From: Reyranella sp.
GTDB taxonomy: Bacteria > Pseudomonadota > Alphaproteobacteria > Reyranellales > Reyranellaceae
Reading direction: 5' to 3'
DNA length: 64,000 bases
Assembly: GCF_004297405.1 (NCBI RefSeq)
Contig: NZ_SCVC01000006.1
Location: forward strand, 806,001 to 870,000
Part shown: positions 19,338 through 28,682 of the stretch, piece after piece
How positions within the stretch are numbered: the first letter of the stretch is position 1
Layout: each line of letters starts with the position of its first letter
Position numbers and translations under genes: made by a program
The notes under the pieces: generated by a model
Seen by the model: only the letters and a program-made list of their open reading frames with translations
What the model was told of the DNA's origin: nothing
Database searches by the model: none

Positions 19338-20371
19338 AGGATATCGCCGAGCAGGAAGTGATCGACCTCGACGATATGGACGTCGAGGCGTTCAACGACT
19401 TCGCCACCGAACAGGGCTGGAGCGACGGCATGCCGCTCTATGTCCCGACCGAGGCCAAGGTCGCGAAGTTCGTCGAGACGGTGCGGGGCGACAACCGCCC
19501 CTACCCGCCCGTGCCGCCGCGCCAGATCGTGCCGACCCTGCAGGCGCTCGCGGCCAACGCCGTGATGGCCGGCTGCAAGCCGGAGTATTTCCCGGTCGTG
19601 ACCGCAGCGCTGCGGGGCGTCCTCGATCCTGACTACAATCTCCACGGAACGCTCGCCACGACGCACTCCTGCGCGCCCATGGTGATGGTGAGCGGACCGG
19701 TCCGTCACGAACTCAAGATCAACTGCGGCTCGAATTGCTTCGGCCAGGGCTGGCAGGCCAATGCCACTATCGGCCGGGCACTCGGCCTCATGCTGCTGAA
19801 CGTCGCCGGAGCCAAGCCGGGTGAGATGGACCGCTCGACCCAGGGCAATCCCGCCAAGTTCACCTTCTGCTTCGGCGAGAACGAGGAAGAGAATCCCTGG
19901 ACGCCCTACCACGTCCAGCGCGGCTTCGCGCCGACCGACAGCGTGGTCACGGTCATGTCGGGCGAAGGCCCGCATAACCTCAACGACCATGGCAGCACCA
20001 GCGGCGACGGCCTGCTGACGACTTTTGCCGGCGGCATGGCGACGCCCGGCGCCAACACGATCTACGGCAAGGGCCCGATGTTCGTGATCATCGGCCCCGA
20101 ACATGCCGCGACCTTGAAGCGCGACGGCTTTACGATCGAGAGCATCCGGCAGGAGCTTTTCGCTCGCTCGCGCGTCCATGTCTCGCGGATCTCGGCCGAG
20201 AACCAGGACACCTACATCAGCACGGGCCACAAGCCCGATGGGGACTGGTTCACGATTGCGCGGGCGCCGGAAGACATCCACATCACGGTGGCCGGCGGAC
20301 CGGGCAAGCACTCGGCCTTCATCCCGTCCTTCGGCGGCACTACGGTCGCCTGCACGCGCATTGCGCGATGA
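19334..20371 (+). CDS. Conserved cysteine-containing protein of the selenoprotein cluster (paralog A)
   Basis: A 345-residue, apparently soluble protein of unknown function. Its ATG overlaps the stop of the selenoprotein gene and its own stop overlaps the next start, so three genes are translationally coupled. It aligns along its length with the downstream gene: G-W-S-D-G-M-P-L, A-G-C-K-P-E-Y-F-P-V-V (Cys81), a Cys at 113, and N-C-G-S-N-C-F-G-Q-G (Cys135) all have counterparts. An extra cysteine, Cys131, is specific to this copy. No signal peptide or membrane segment is evident. I infer that it is a partner or substrate-binding subunit of the Sec redox protein. Confidence 0.8.
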   Translation: MKDIAEQEVIDLDDMDVEAFNDFATEQGWSDGMPLYVPTEAKVAKFVETVRGDNRPYPPVPPRQIVPTLQALAANAVMAGCKPEYFPVVTAALRGVLDPDYNLHGTLATTHSCAPMVMVSGPVRHELKINCGSNCFGQGWQANATIGRALGLMLLNVAGAKPGEMDRSTQGNPAKFTFCFGENEEENPWTPYHVQRGFAPTDSVVTVMSGEGPHNLNDHGSTSGDGLLTTFAGGMATPGANTIYGKGPMFVIIGPEHAATLKRDGFTIESIRQELFARSRVHVSRISAENQDTYISTGHKPDGDWFTIARAPEDIHITVAGGPGKHSAFIPSFGGTTVACTRIAR

Positions 20372-21339
20372 CGGAGTGGTGCGGCTGGCCGGTCGTCAGT
20401 GAGCAGACGAGCTGGGAAGACGCACAGCAGATCCTGACGGATGCCGAACTGTCGGACGGCCTGCCGTTGGTGCCGCCGACCGGCCGACGCCTCGACGCGA
20501 TGGTCGCCGGCATCAAGGATCGCAGCGAAGCCCGCGGACTGATGCCGCCGATGTTCGGGGAAGTCAGCCCCGATGCCGTCGCCTATCAATGTGTCCTGGC
20601 TGGGTGCCGCCCTGCCGAATTGCCGGTCGTGCTGGCTGCTGCCGAAGCGACTCTCGAACCGGGCTTCAATCTCCTGGGCATCGCCACCACCACCGGCACT
20701 GCATGCGTCGCCCTCTGCCTGCACGGCCCCATAGCGCGCAAGCTGGGCGTAAATGCCGGCACCAACTGCCTCGGCCCCGGCAATCGCGCCAATGCCAGCA
20801 TCGGGCGCGCGCTGCAGCTCGTCATCCGCAACATCGGCGGCGCACGTTCTGACGTCGGCGACATGGCGACCATGGGACAGCCGGGCAAATACAGCTTCTG
20901 CTTTGCCGAACGACACGACGGCCCCTTCCCCACGCTGACCGCTCGCCGTGGCCTCGGCAGCGACGCCAGCGCCCTCACCATCATGGGCGTCTCGGGCACG
21001 GCGGAGATACTGCCAGGCGACGGCGAAGGCGCGACGCCGGAAGCGATCCTCTCGCCAATTGCCGCGGGCATGCGCGCTGCGATCGTAATGTCGGGGATCA
21101 GCCGCAAGAACGAGCGTGGCGAACAGGTCGTCCTCCTGCCGCTGGAAATGGCCGAGAAGATCGTGCGTCACGACGCCTGGGACCTCGCGCGCGTGCAACG
21201 CCATCTCTTCGATGAGGGCCAGGGCGTCGCGCGTGCGCCCGAGGCGATCCATGTCATCGTGACCGGCGGCGCCGGTTACAAGATGAGCTATCTGCCGATC
21301 TGGGGCGGCGGCTCGGAGACGGTCACGCGTCCCCTCTAG
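20368..21339 (+). CDS. Conserved cysteine-containing protein of the selenoprotein cluster (paralog B)
   Basis: A 323-residue paralog of the preceding gene, starting in an ATGA overlap with it. Shared elements include L-S-D-G-L-P-L-V-P-P, A-G-C-R-P-A-E-L-P-V-V (Cys80), T-A-C (Cys113), N-A-G-T-N-C-L-G-P-G (Cys134) and A-N-A-S-I-G-R-A-L. Its N-terminus is different (M-T-E-W-C-G-W). The pair looks like an old tandem duplication kept as a heteromeric unit. Function is not known to me. It ends the cluster with a TAG at 21337-21339. Confidence 0.8.
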   Translation: MTEWCGWPVVSEQTSWEDAQQILTDAELSDGLPLVPPTGRRLDAMVAGIKDRSEARGLMPPMFGEVSPDAVAYQCVLAGCRPAELPVVLAAAEATLEPGFNLLGIATTTGTACVALCLHGPIARKLGVNAGTNCLGPGNRANASIGRALQLVIRNIGGARSDVGDMATMGQPGKYSFCFAERHDGPFPTLTARRGLGSDASALTIMGVSGTAEILPGDGEGATPEAILSPIAAGMRAAIVMSGISRKNERGEQVVLLPLEMAEKIVRHDAWDLARVQRHLFDEGQGVARAPEAIHVIVTGGAGYKMSYLPIWGGGSETVTRPL

Positions 21340-21345
21340 GCTCTG

Positions 21346-21549
21346 CTACGCTTCGGAGAAACGCCCCATCCGCTTGGCCTCAGCCATCATCCGGCTTCTC
21401 ATCCGGGCAACCTCGATGGCCTTAGCTTTCGCCGCGATCGCGGGCTTGGCCACGCGGCTGCTCGTTCGACCAGCCGTCAGCGACTGCTCCACAGGCAGAC
21501 GCCGAGGCTGCTTTTGCCACAGCGGGACGGTACGCTTGGTGCCAAGCAT
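21346..21549 (-). CDS. Small basic protein coupled to the amidohydrolase gene
   Basis: A 67-residue frame whose ATG (21549-21547) overlaps the upstream TGA as TGATG, with a GGAGG ribosome site five bases before it. The product is strongly basic and helix-prone in its C-terminal half (A-K-A-K-A-I-E-V-A-R-M-R-S-R-M). I do not recognise the family. The coupling and ribosome site are the main support; composition alone would not be enough. It would be the last gene of the minus-strand catabolic operon. Confidence 0.45.
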   Translation of the reverse strand: MLGTKRTVPLWQKQPRRLPVEQSLTAGRTSSRVAKPAIAAKAKAIEVARMRSRMMAEAKRMGRFSEA

Positions 21550-22385
21550 CAGATCCTCCATCCGATCCACTCACATATGCCACGGCCCACCACCCATTCG
21601 AGGTCATGGCCTTTGAGCCACGGCAATTCCTCCGTAAACATGGTGACGCCCTGGCGGTAGTTACAAGGCAGACGCGACCAATCGGTTCCCCAAAAAGTAC
21701 GCTTTGGTCCAAAGGCATCGAGTACGCGCTCGATATGTGCGTGTAGCGATTTGAAAGGATAAGCCTTGTCGTCCGCGTAGCACGGCAACGCTGAAACCTT
21801 GGCCGCCACATTCGGTCGCTTCGCCAATGCCAACACGTTGTCGAGCGTCGCGAAATTCGACGCCTCCGTGACGCCCTTGCCGCTCTTCAGCCCGAGATGA
21901 TCGAGCACCAAGCGCAGCCCTGGATAACGTTCGGCGATGCCATCGGCGAGGTGCATGTACTCGTGATGAAACAGCACCATGGCGGGAATGCCTGCCTTCT
22001 CCATCTCGCCCCAGACCCAGTCGAAGCTGCCGTCGAGCAATGGCTTGCGCAGGATCTCCGTATGGAAAGTGAAACGCATGCCGAGCATGCCCTTCTGCTT
22101 CTTCCAGCCCGCGACCTGGCCGCGCGCGCCCGGCGCTTCGGGATCAAAGCGGCCCATGACGGCGAAGCGATCTGGGTGGTGCACCGCTGCATCGAGGGCG
22201 AGATCATTGCGATCGCCCTCCCACGATGGCGGCACCAGGATCACGCGATCGACGCCGGCCTTGTCCATCTCGGCCAGCAGCTCGTCCTTGCCCAACGGCG
22301 CGCGGTGAGGCTCGGCGCGGGCCGGCCACGGACGCTCAGGCGTATTGGCTGCCCAGATGTGCACCTGGGCATCAGCGATCAGCAT
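21549..22385 (-). CDS. Amidohydrolase 2 family metal-dependent hydrolase
   Basis: A 278-residue TIM-barrel hydrolase. It opens with D-A-Q-V-H-I-W-A-A-N-T-P-E-R-P-W-P, the usual start of this family. It also has L-V-L-D-H-L-G (second metal or proton-shuttle histidine) and the C-terminal F-G-T-D-W-S-R motif with the conserved Asp. Members hydrolyse lactones or decarboxylate cyclic acids. The ATG at 22385 was chosen because residues upstream in the frame lie in the gap and the next gene. Eighth gene of a nine-gene operon with an enolase-superfamily enzyme and a DHDPS-like aldolase, so a lactone or dicarboxylate intermediate is likely. Confidence 0.85.
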   Translation of the reverse strand: MLIADAQVHIWAANTPERPWPARAEPHRAPLGKDELLAEMDKAGVDRVILVPPSWEGDRNDLALDAAVHHPDRFAVMGRFDPEAPGARGQVAGWKKQKGMLGMRFTFHTEILRKPLLDGSFDWVWGEMEKAGIPAMVLFHHEYMHLADGIAERYPGLRLVLDHLGLKSGKGVTEASNFATLDNVLALAKRPNVAAKVSALPCYADDKAYPFKSLHAHIERVLDAFGPKRTFWGTDWSRLPCNYRQGVTMFTEELPWLKGHDLEWVVGRGICEWIGWRI

Positions 22386-22401
22386 TGAGACGACTCCCGT
22401 T

Positions 22402-22830
22402 CTAGCGCCAGCCGAGCGCTCGTCGCAGCAGACCGACGAATACCCACATCCCGAAGCCCCAGAAGGCATAGACGATCGGCACCACGACGACGCCGGGCAG
22501 GTTGAATCCGTTGCCGACTGGCAAACCCTTGATCGGCAGCACGATGAACCAGTTGACCAGGGTCACCACGATCCCAGCGAACAGGATCCAGCCGGTTGGG
22601 CCGTCCAGCCACACCGGCAGGCGCGGCACGATGTAGGCACCGACGATGCCCCACAGGCCGCCCCAGAACGCCGCCGACAGGATCAGGGGCACGCCGAACG
22701 GTGGCACCGGCCGCATGTTGTAGATGACGGAGCGGCCGAACCCGAGCTCGGTGGCGATGAAGAAGCCGAGCTGATGGAAGATCAGCACACTCAGGAAGCC
22801 CGCGATGAAACCCACGATGATCGTGCGCAT
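22402..22830 (-). CDS. Small polytopic membrane protein
   Basis: A 142-residue protein with about four hydrophobic helices (roughly 2-26, 44-65, 79-98 and 108-136). I do not recognise its family. Start ATG 22830 has no plausible alternative and lies 16 bases from the amidase end. Its presence inside a catabolic operon could point to a transport or membrane-sensing role, but nothing in the sequence shows that. Confidence 0.75.
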   Translation of the reverse strand: MRTIIVGFIAGFLSVLIFHQLGFFIATELGFGRSVIYNMRPVPPFGVPLILSAAFWGGLWGIVGAYIVPRLPVWLDGPTGWILFAGIVVTLVNWFIVLPIKGLPVGNGFNLPGVVVVPIVYAFWGFGMWVFVGLLRRALGWR

Positions 22831-22846
22831 CTCGTCTTTCCTTCGG

Positions 22847-24265
22847 TTACGCCTGCAGAGGTGGCCGTCGCTCGCGCCATGAACGCGCCTGTTCGAGCTG
22901 GGCTGCAAGCGAGAATAGCATCTCCTCCGCGCCAAGGCGGCCTACGAAATGCATACCTATCGGCAGCCCGTCGCCCGTCCACGCGAGCGGGACCGACATC
23001 GCTGGCACACCCGTCATGTTGCAGACGGACGTGAACGGCACCATCGGTGCCAATCCCTCCTCGTAAAGCGCGAGGCTGCCGTCCATGCGCACGGTCCCGA
23101 GCGGCAGATGCGTGCGCGCCACTGTCGGCGAAAGGAGGATATCGTAGCGCTCGAAGAAGCTGCCGAGCTGCCGGCCGGTGCGATGGAACGTCTGAACGGC
23201 GCGGATATAGGTATCTGCGCTGATCTTGCTGCCCGCTTCGGCGGTGAGCCGGGTCGCCGATTCGAGATCGCCCGCCCCCGGCACGCGGCCGTTGGCGCGT
23301 AGCTGAATGTTGGTGAATGTGTTGGCGGCCATGACCGTTCCGAACGCCGCACCCATCGCCGCGCCATCGAGTTCGGGCTCAGCTTGCTCGACATGATGGC
23401 CGAGCTCGCTCAACAGGGCTGCCGTCTGCTCGACACCTGCGACCAGCGCCGGATCGAGCGGCACTCTGCCTTTGAGCGCATGCATGAAGGCGATCCGCAG
23501 CCGCCCGGGCGGCCGTTGGGTGGCGTCAAGGAAGCTGCCACTGGCAGGAGGCGTGCTGTAGGGATCGCCGGGCGCATCGCCGGCAATGGCATCGAGCAGC
23601 GCTGCGCTGTCACGCACCGAGATCGAGACGCCGAGTTGCGCGCCTGCCCCGGCAAGAGTCTCGCCGAGCGGCGCCAGGCTCACGCGGCCACGCGATGGCT
23701 TCAGGCCGAACAAGCCACAAAGTGATGCCGGAATGCGGATCGAACCACCACCATCCGTGGCATGCGCGACAGGCAGAGCCCGCGCCGCAACGACGGCCGC
23801 GGAGCCGCCTGACGATCCGCCGGGAGAAAGGTCGTCGCGCCAGGGACTCACCGTTGCGCCGCCAAAGGCCGGCTCAGTCGTGGGCGCCAGGCCGAACTCG
23901 CTGGTGTTGCTCCGGCCCACAATCACAAGGCCAGCCCGACGCATCCTCGCGACCGCCGTACTGTCGGCGGCTGCAACGGGCTCCTTGGCGAAGAACCTCG
24001 AGCCCAGGGTGGTTGCCGTCCCGGCACAATCGGCCATGAGCTGCTTGACCACGAAGGGAATGCCCTGAAACGGCCCCTCGCCGGCCGCGGCAATCGACCG
24101 TTCGAGCAGATCGCCTTCGTAGAAATCCGTGATCGCGTTCAGCCTGCCGTTGACGGCGCGCAATCGCGCGAGCGTGGCGTCCAGCAGTTCACGCGCGCCG
24201 ACCTTCCGGGTCTTGATCAGATCCGCGACGGCGAGCGCATCGAGCGTCGCAAATAGGTTCTCCAC
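22847..24265 (-). CDS. Amidase (amidase-signature family)
   Basis: A 472-residue hydrolase with the complete Ser-cisSer-Lys triad: Lys74 in F-V-V-K-Q-L, Ser151 in P-G-G-S-S-G-G-S and Ser175 in G-G-G-S-I-R-I-P-A. It cleaves an amide, substrate unknown. The preferred start is a GTG at 24265 just past the stop of the DHDPS-like gene. An in-frame ATG at 24337 would give 24 more residues but lies inside that gene. Its place in the operon suggests that the pathway's substrate or an intermediate carries an amide bond. Confidence 0.87.
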   Translation of the reverse strand: MENLFATLDALAVADLIKTRKVGARELLDATLARLRAVNGRLNAITDFYEGDLLERSIAAAGEGPFQGIPFVVKQLMADCAGTATTLGSRFFAKEPVAAADSTAVARMRRAGLVIVGRSNTSEFGLAPTTEPAFGGATVSPWRDDLSPGGSSGGSAAVVAARALPVAHATDGGGSIRIPASLCGLFGLKPSRGRVSLAPLGETLAGAGAQLGVSISVRDSAALLDAIAGDAPGDPYSTPPASGSFLDATQRPPGRLRIAFMHALKGRVPLDPALVAGVEQTAALLSELGHHVEQAEPELDGAAMGAAFGTVMAANTFTNIQLRANGRVPGAGDLESATRLTAEAGSKISADTYIRAVQTFHRTGRQLGSFFERYDILLSPTVARTHLPLGTVRMDGSLALYEEGLAPMVPFTSVCNMTGVPAMSVPLAWTGDGLPIGMHFVGRLGAEEMLFSLAAQLEQARSWRERRPPLQA

Positions 24266-24269
24266 GACG

Positions 24270-25343
24270 TCAGTTCCGCCAGCGCTCGATATTGGCCGCG
24301 ACGAAGGCATCGTCATGCAATTCGGGATAGGTCGCATAGAGCCGGTCGATGCCGGCGCTTTGCCCTTCGCTCAGCTTCTCGTGCGGATCGAGGCATTCGA
24401 TCGACGTCAGCAACCCCTGCCGCCGCAGGATTTCGTGGCAGCCCGGAATGCAGCCGGCGAAGTCGTGATCGACATCGAAGACGACGCTGTTGCAGTCGGT
24501 CACGAAGGAATCGAGCGCCAGCACTTCGGGAGGAATGGCGCCGGCCGAAACCGACAGCTTCAGCCGCTCCAGCATCTTCACTGCCCCGCGTGTCCAGACA
24601 CTCCAGTGCCCCAGCAAGCCGCCCTGGAAACGCAGAGTGACCTCGCGATTGCCAGTGCGTACGACCATCGGTGTCACGAGATCAGCGACGATGTGATCGT
24701 CATTGCCGGTGTAGAGCGTGATCCGATCCTCGGCCTGCGCCGTTGCAATGCCGAAGCAGACATCGAGGGTGCGGTAGCGATTGAAGGGCGCGACCTTAAT
24801 CGCCACGACATTGTCGATCGCGGCAAAGCGAGCCCAGAAGGCGCGCGATAGCGGAATGCCACCCACCGCCGTCTGCAGGTAGAAGCCGATCAGCGGCATT
24901 TCCCTGGCCACGGCCGTGCAATGCTCGATCAGCTCGTCCTCGCTCGCACCCTTCAAGGCGGCGAGCGACAGAAGAACGGCGTGATAGCCGAGCGAGCGAG
25001 CGGTCCGTGCCTCCTCGACCGCCTGCGCGGTCTTGCCGACAGCGCCTGCGATCATCACCAAGGGCCGGTCGGTCCAGTCGCGCGCCGTCTCGATGGCGAG
25101 TTCCAGCACCGGCTTGTAGAGCCCGACCTCGCGAATCGCGAACTGGGTCGAATGCACGCCGACCGCCAGACCGCCGGAACCGGCATCGAGGTAGTAGCGG
25201 CTGATGGCACGTTGCGAGCGCTGGTCGAACTTGCGGTCGGTGTCGAGCGCCAGCGGGTGCGCCGGGATCACCGTGCCTTGCCGCAGGAGAGACAGGACAG
25301 GCGCCGGCAGGTCGCGCCAGTGGAGAGCCTTGTCGGTCGTCAT
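24270..25343 (-). CDS. Dihydrodipicolinate synthase family aldolase or lyase
   Basis: A 357-residue TIM-barrel protein, longer than the approximately 300-residue classical DapA. The Schiff-base lysine is Lys183 in V-V-A-I-K-V-A and the catalytic tyrosine is probably Tyr155 in I-G-F-Y-L-Q. N-terminal G-T-V-I-P-A-H-P-L-A-L-D replaces the usual G-x-x-x-P-x-x-T-P-F. The C-terminal 60 residues (T-D-C-N-S-V-V-F-D) are an extra segment. These features argue for a sugar-acid dehydratase or aldolase rather than lysine synthesis. It follows the GNAT gene by nine bases. Confidence 0.85.
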   Translation of the reverse strand: MTTDKALHWRDLPAPVLSLLRQGTVIPAHPLALDTDRKFDQRSQRAISRYYLDAGSGGLAVGVHSTQFAIREVGLYKPVLELAIETARDWTDRPLVMIAGAVGKTAQAVEEARTARSLGYHAVLLSLAALKGASEDELIEHCTAVAREMPLIGFYLQTAVGGIPLSRAFWARFAAIDNVVAIKVAPFNRYRTLDVCFGIATAQAEDRITLYTGNDDHIVADLVTPMVVRTGNREVTLRFQGGLLGHWSVWTRGAVKMLERLKLSVSAGAIPPEVLALDSFVTDCNSVVFDVDHDFAGCIPGCHEILRRQGLLTSIECLDPHEKLSEGQSAGIDRLYATYPELHDDAFVAANIERWRN

Positions 25344-25352
25344 GATCGTATC

Positions 25353-26222
25353 CTAACCCAGTTCCGGACCGGCGAGAGCAAAGACATGGCCGGGATCGTC
25401 GAGCCCCTTCGCCTCGCCCAAGGTCATTCGCATATAGCCTCGCGGCGACGTTGCGCCCTGCGCCTCGAGCCATTCCCGCACTGCGCGATGCGCGTCCGGT
25501 ACGTCGATGATGAAAGGACCAGGCGCCGCCGCTGCGGCCTTCGATATCAACGCCAGCGCGACGGCTTCGCTGTCGGCCACGACAGGGCCCAACGATGTGG
25601 CCGTCCTGCCTTCGCGTCCCAGCACGAAGCCCACGATCTTGCTGGCCGCATCCTCGGCGATCCACGCCCGCGCCGGCTGGCGCAGCGCGAGATGCACCAG
25701 GATGGATGGCCGCTCCATGCCGGTGAGCGGTCGGTCGTAAGTCGCGAGGCGTGGCAGGTCTGCGTGGGCAATCGGCCGAACCGTGACGCCCTGGGGAGGC
25801 GCCACCGCCCCGCCCGCCGCACGGTCGAAATGCCAGCGGGCGATGCGATAGAGATCGCGGAAGCCGAGGCCGAGATAAATCGGCCGGCCCTGATCAGTCG
25901 CATCGAGACCGGCGACGGCACCGGCCGAGCGGACCTCCTCGATGCAGCGTTTCAACAGCTCCGTCCCGACTCCACCCCGGCGCCGCGCCTGCGTGACCAG
26001 CACCATGCTGATCCAGGCGAGTTTCTGTCCCAGCGGCAGGACCAGCGAACTCGCCTGCCATGTGCCGTCGGCGCCGGTACAGCCGAAACCGCGACCGGCA
26101 CCCAACATGAAGCGCCAGTCGGCGATGTTCTGGTTCCAGCCGGCTTCGATCGACAGCGGCCATACCGCGTCGCTTTGCTCCGGCGCGATCGGCCTGACGT
26201 CGAGCGCGTCAGTATTTGCCAT
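25353..26222 (-). CDS. GNAT family N-acetyltransferase
   Basis: A 289-residue protein. The N-terminal half is a GNAT domain with the acetyl-CoA loop region [10 protein letters not shown] near residues 78-87. The C-terminal half resembles the second domain of two-domain GNAT proteins of the Acetyltransf_18 type. Substrate unknown. It overlaps the epimerase gene by 14 bases and is thus firmly in the catabolic operon. Confidence 0.83.
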   Translation of the reverse strand: MANTDALDVRPIAPEQSDAVWPLSIEAGWNQNIADWRFMLGAGRGFGCTGADGTWQASSLVLPLGQKLAWISMVLVTQARRRGGVGTELLKRCIEEVRSAGAVAGLDATDQGRPIYLGLGFRDLYRIARWHFDRAAGGAVAPPQGVTVRPIAHADLPRLATYDRPLTGMERPSILVHLALRQPARAWIAEDAASKIVGFVLGREGRTATSLGPVVADSEAVALALISKAAAAAPGPFIIDVPDAHRAVREWLEAQGATSPRGYMRMTLGEAKGLDDPGHVFALAGPELG

Positions 26223-27240
26223 CGCGCACCTCGTAATGCGTCGGCTTGTTCAAGGTGACCATGTCGCGTTCCAGCCAGTCCGCCGTCCACTCGATCATCT
26301 TCGACAGCGGTACGCTAGGCGGCCCGAACTCCTTGGCCATGCGGCTGGCATCGTTCAGCCAGCCGGTCGGCGCTTCCTTGCCGGTGAGCGTCGGGATCTT
26401 GCCTAAAAGCTTGCCGAACTCCGCGGCAAGCCAGCGGATCTCGATGGTTTCGAGGCCGGTCACGTTGATCGGCGTGGTCGGCGTGGTGGCGCGCGCGAGG
26501 CAGCGCAGCGCCACGGTGTTGGCATCGCCCTGCCAGATCACATTGACATGGCCCATCGAGAGATCGATCGGTTCGCCATCGCGCACTTTGCGGCCGACGT
26601 CGTGCAGCACGCCGTAGCGCATGTCGATGGCGTAGTTCAGCCGGAACAGCCGGCCCGGCGTGCCATGTTGCGCGGAGAAGTACTCGAACATGCGCTCGCG
26701 GCCGACGCAGGAGTTGGCGTAGTCGCCCGACGGCGGCACGGGCGCCACGTCCTCGGTCGCCCCGCCGCTTTCGACGGGCACGAAGGGATAAACGCAGCCC
26801 GTCGAGAAGACGACGATGCGCGACTCCCTGAAGACCTCCGCCACCATGGCTGGCACCTGGACGTTCATTGCCCAGGTGAGCGGCACATTGCCCGTTGCGC
26901 CGAACTTACGGCCGGCCATGAAGACGACGTTGGTAGCCTTCGGCAGTTGCTCCAGTGCAGCACGATCCAGCAGGTCGGCGGCGATCGGCTCGACACCCGC
27001 CTTCTCCAGCGCCTCGCGCACGCCGGGCTCGCTGAAACGCGCGACGCCCATCACGCGCTTGGTTGGCGCGGCGCGCTTGGCCATGCGGGCAAGGGTCGGA
27101 CCCATCTTGCCACCGACGCCCAGAACCATGATGTCGCCCGGCGTCGCGGCCAGGTCGGCCACGAGTTCGGCCGACGGCGCGGTCATGAAATCCTCGACCG
27201 CCTCGACGCTTGCGAAGCCGGCGGGAAGATTGGCGCTCAT
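26209..27240 (-). CDS. NAD-dependent epimerase/dehydratase (extended SDR)
   Basis: A 343-residue Rossmann-fold protein. The nucleotide motif [10 protein letters not shown] lies near residues 41-50, after a 35-residue N-terminal extension. The conserved S-T-G-C-V-Y-P segment supplies the active-site serine/threonine region, while the usual Y-x3-K reads less clearly as [10 protein letters not shown], so catalysis may differ. It overlaps the enolase gene by four bases. A sugar or sugar-acid substrate is likely from context. Confidence 0.82.
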   Translation of the reverse strand: MSANLPAGFASVEAVEDFMTAPSAELVADLAATPGDIMVLGVGGKMGPTLARMAKRAAPTKRVMGVARFSEPGVREALEKAGVEPIAADLLDRAALEQLPKATNVVFMAGRKFGATGNVPLTWAMNVQVPAMVAEVFRESRIVVFSTGCVYPFVPVESGGATEDVAPVPPSGDYANSCVGRERMFEYFSAQHGTPGRLFRLNYAIDMRYGVLHDVGRKVRDGEPIDLSMGHVNVIWQGDANTVALRCLARATTPTTPINVTGLETIEIRWLAAEFGKLLGKIPTLTGKEAPTGWLNDASRMAKEFGPPSVPLSKMIEWTADWLERDMVTLNKPTHYEVRDGKY

Positions 27241-28682
27241 GTCTTGCCTCCGGGATGGGCGGGCTGCAGCCGGTCCTTAGGCGCCGCCGGCATCGCCCGC
27301 AACGCTGCAAAGTCGAGATCGACGCCGACCGCGAAGCCCGGACATCCCAGCGAACCCAGCGCCAGTTTGCCTCCCTTGGCACGCAGTCGCGCCGGCCGGC
27401 CGGGCTGCCGCTCGTAGAGATCGGGATGGGCCTTCACGAAGGCCGTCTGCTCCGCCTCGGAGGCCGACGACATGCCGTCGATGAAGTGATGGGCGTTGCG
27501 CTCGACATGCGTGAGGCCGAGCAGCGAGACCAGGGCCAGGTCCTGCTGGACGCTGACGCCGGGTTGCGTCGTCAGGTCCTCGGCCGACATGAAGTAGCCC
27601 GGCCCGAGCTTGGCCACGCGGGCGCCGTTCAGGATCGACTTGTAGAAGCCCTTGCAGTTCTTGCTGGAAACGCCGGCATAGCCGAGCTTGAGCGCCTGCG
27701 GGAACGTCGAGAGTTCACCGTCGGATTCGTCGATGATCACCGGGCGGTACTTTGCCAGTGCCGTGACCGGGCGGCTCAACGCCGCCTGACGCTTGATCGG
27801 CTGCTCGATGAACAGCGTCGCCTTCACCATCTTCGCCAGCGCCGGCGTCTCCTCGACCTTGCGCCAGAGCTCGACGATGCCGTCGACGTCGTCGTACTGC
27901 TCGTTGCCGTCGAAGGTGACGCGATAGTCGCCGGCGCCGGCATCGAGGACGGCGGCGATGCGGGTCAGCCGGTCGAGATCGGCACGGACATCGCCGCCGA
28001 CCTTCAGCTTGTAGTAGCGGCCGCCATAGTACGACACGACCTCTTCCAGCGTTTCCGGCAGGCCGTCGTTCACCCGCTCCGACGCCGGCCGCTCGGCCGT
28101 CGTCAGCGGATCGACGAGGCCCACGGTATGGCGAAGATCGATGGACGTGCTCGGCTTCAGGCCTGCCAGGAAAGCGGCCAGATGCGTGGCGTCGATATCG
28201 GGCGTGAGGTCGGTCGCCTCGATGCCCGGCACGTTCGCCGCGATCATCTGGGCAAAGGACTGGCCGGTGATCTTGCCCAAGGCGTCGATGATCGCCCGAT
28301 CCAGCAGCGCCGGACCATAGGAAGCGACCAGCGGGTTCAATCCCAGCTCGGCGCCGCGGGCGATCTGCTGGCGGTAGGCGCCGGCATAGAGACCGAACGG
28401 CGTGGCGAAGCCCTGCGCCGTGTAGTGCTCGATGGCGAGCTGCAACGCCTGGCGAAGCTGGTCGAGGTTCTGGGCATCGGAGAACTCGGGGCTCTTCTCG
28501 AACCACTTGGCGCCCAGCGCTTCCGCCGCGACGCCCTCGCCGGTCCGGCCGTCCTCCAGCGCGATGCGCACGCGGATGATCGCCTGGATGCCCTGGGTGA
28601 CCGTGATCACGCCGAAGCGGAACGGCAGACGCAGGCGATGATCGCGCTCGAACCGATCGACCGCCTCCAGTTTCACTTTCAT
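27237..28682 (-). CDS. Enolase-superfamily (mandelate racemase-like) enzyme
   Basis: A 481-residue enolase-superfamily protein, about 80-100 residues longer than most. The barrel is recognisable: Y-K-L-K-V-G (Lys225/Lys227), D-G-N-E (Asp258), F-I-E-Q-P (Glu293) and I-D-E-S-D (Asp318) give a Lys base and three Mg ligands, and S-S-K-N-C-K-G offers a second lysine (Lys341 or Lys344). These enzymes remove an alpha proton next to a carboxylate. The extra length lies mostly between residues 100 and 220. ATGA overlaps join it to both neighbours. The substrate is not deducible. Confidence 0.85.
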   Translation of the reverse strand: MKVKLEAVDRFERDHRLRLPFRFGVITVTQGIQAIIRVRIALEDGRTGEGVAAEALGAKWFEKSPEFSDAQNLDQLRQALQLAIEHYTAQGFATPFGLYAGAYRQQIARGAELGLNPLVASYGPALLDRAIIDALGKITGQSFAQMIAANVPGIEATDLTPDIDATHLAAFLAGLKPSTSIDLRHTVGLVDPLTTAERPASERVNDGLPETLEEVVSYYGGRYYKLKVGGDVRADLDRLTRIAAVLDAGAGDYRVTFDGNEQYDDVDGIVELWRKVEETPALAKMVKATLFIEQPIKRQAALSRPVTALAKYRPVIIDESDGELSTFPQALKLGYAGVSSKNCKGFYKSILNGARVAKLGPGYFMSAEDLTTQPGVSVQQDLALVSLLGLTHVERNAHHFIDGMSSASEAEQTAFVKAHPDLYERQPGRPARLRAKGGKLALGSLGCPGFAVGVDLDFAALRAMPAAPKDRLQPAHPGGKT

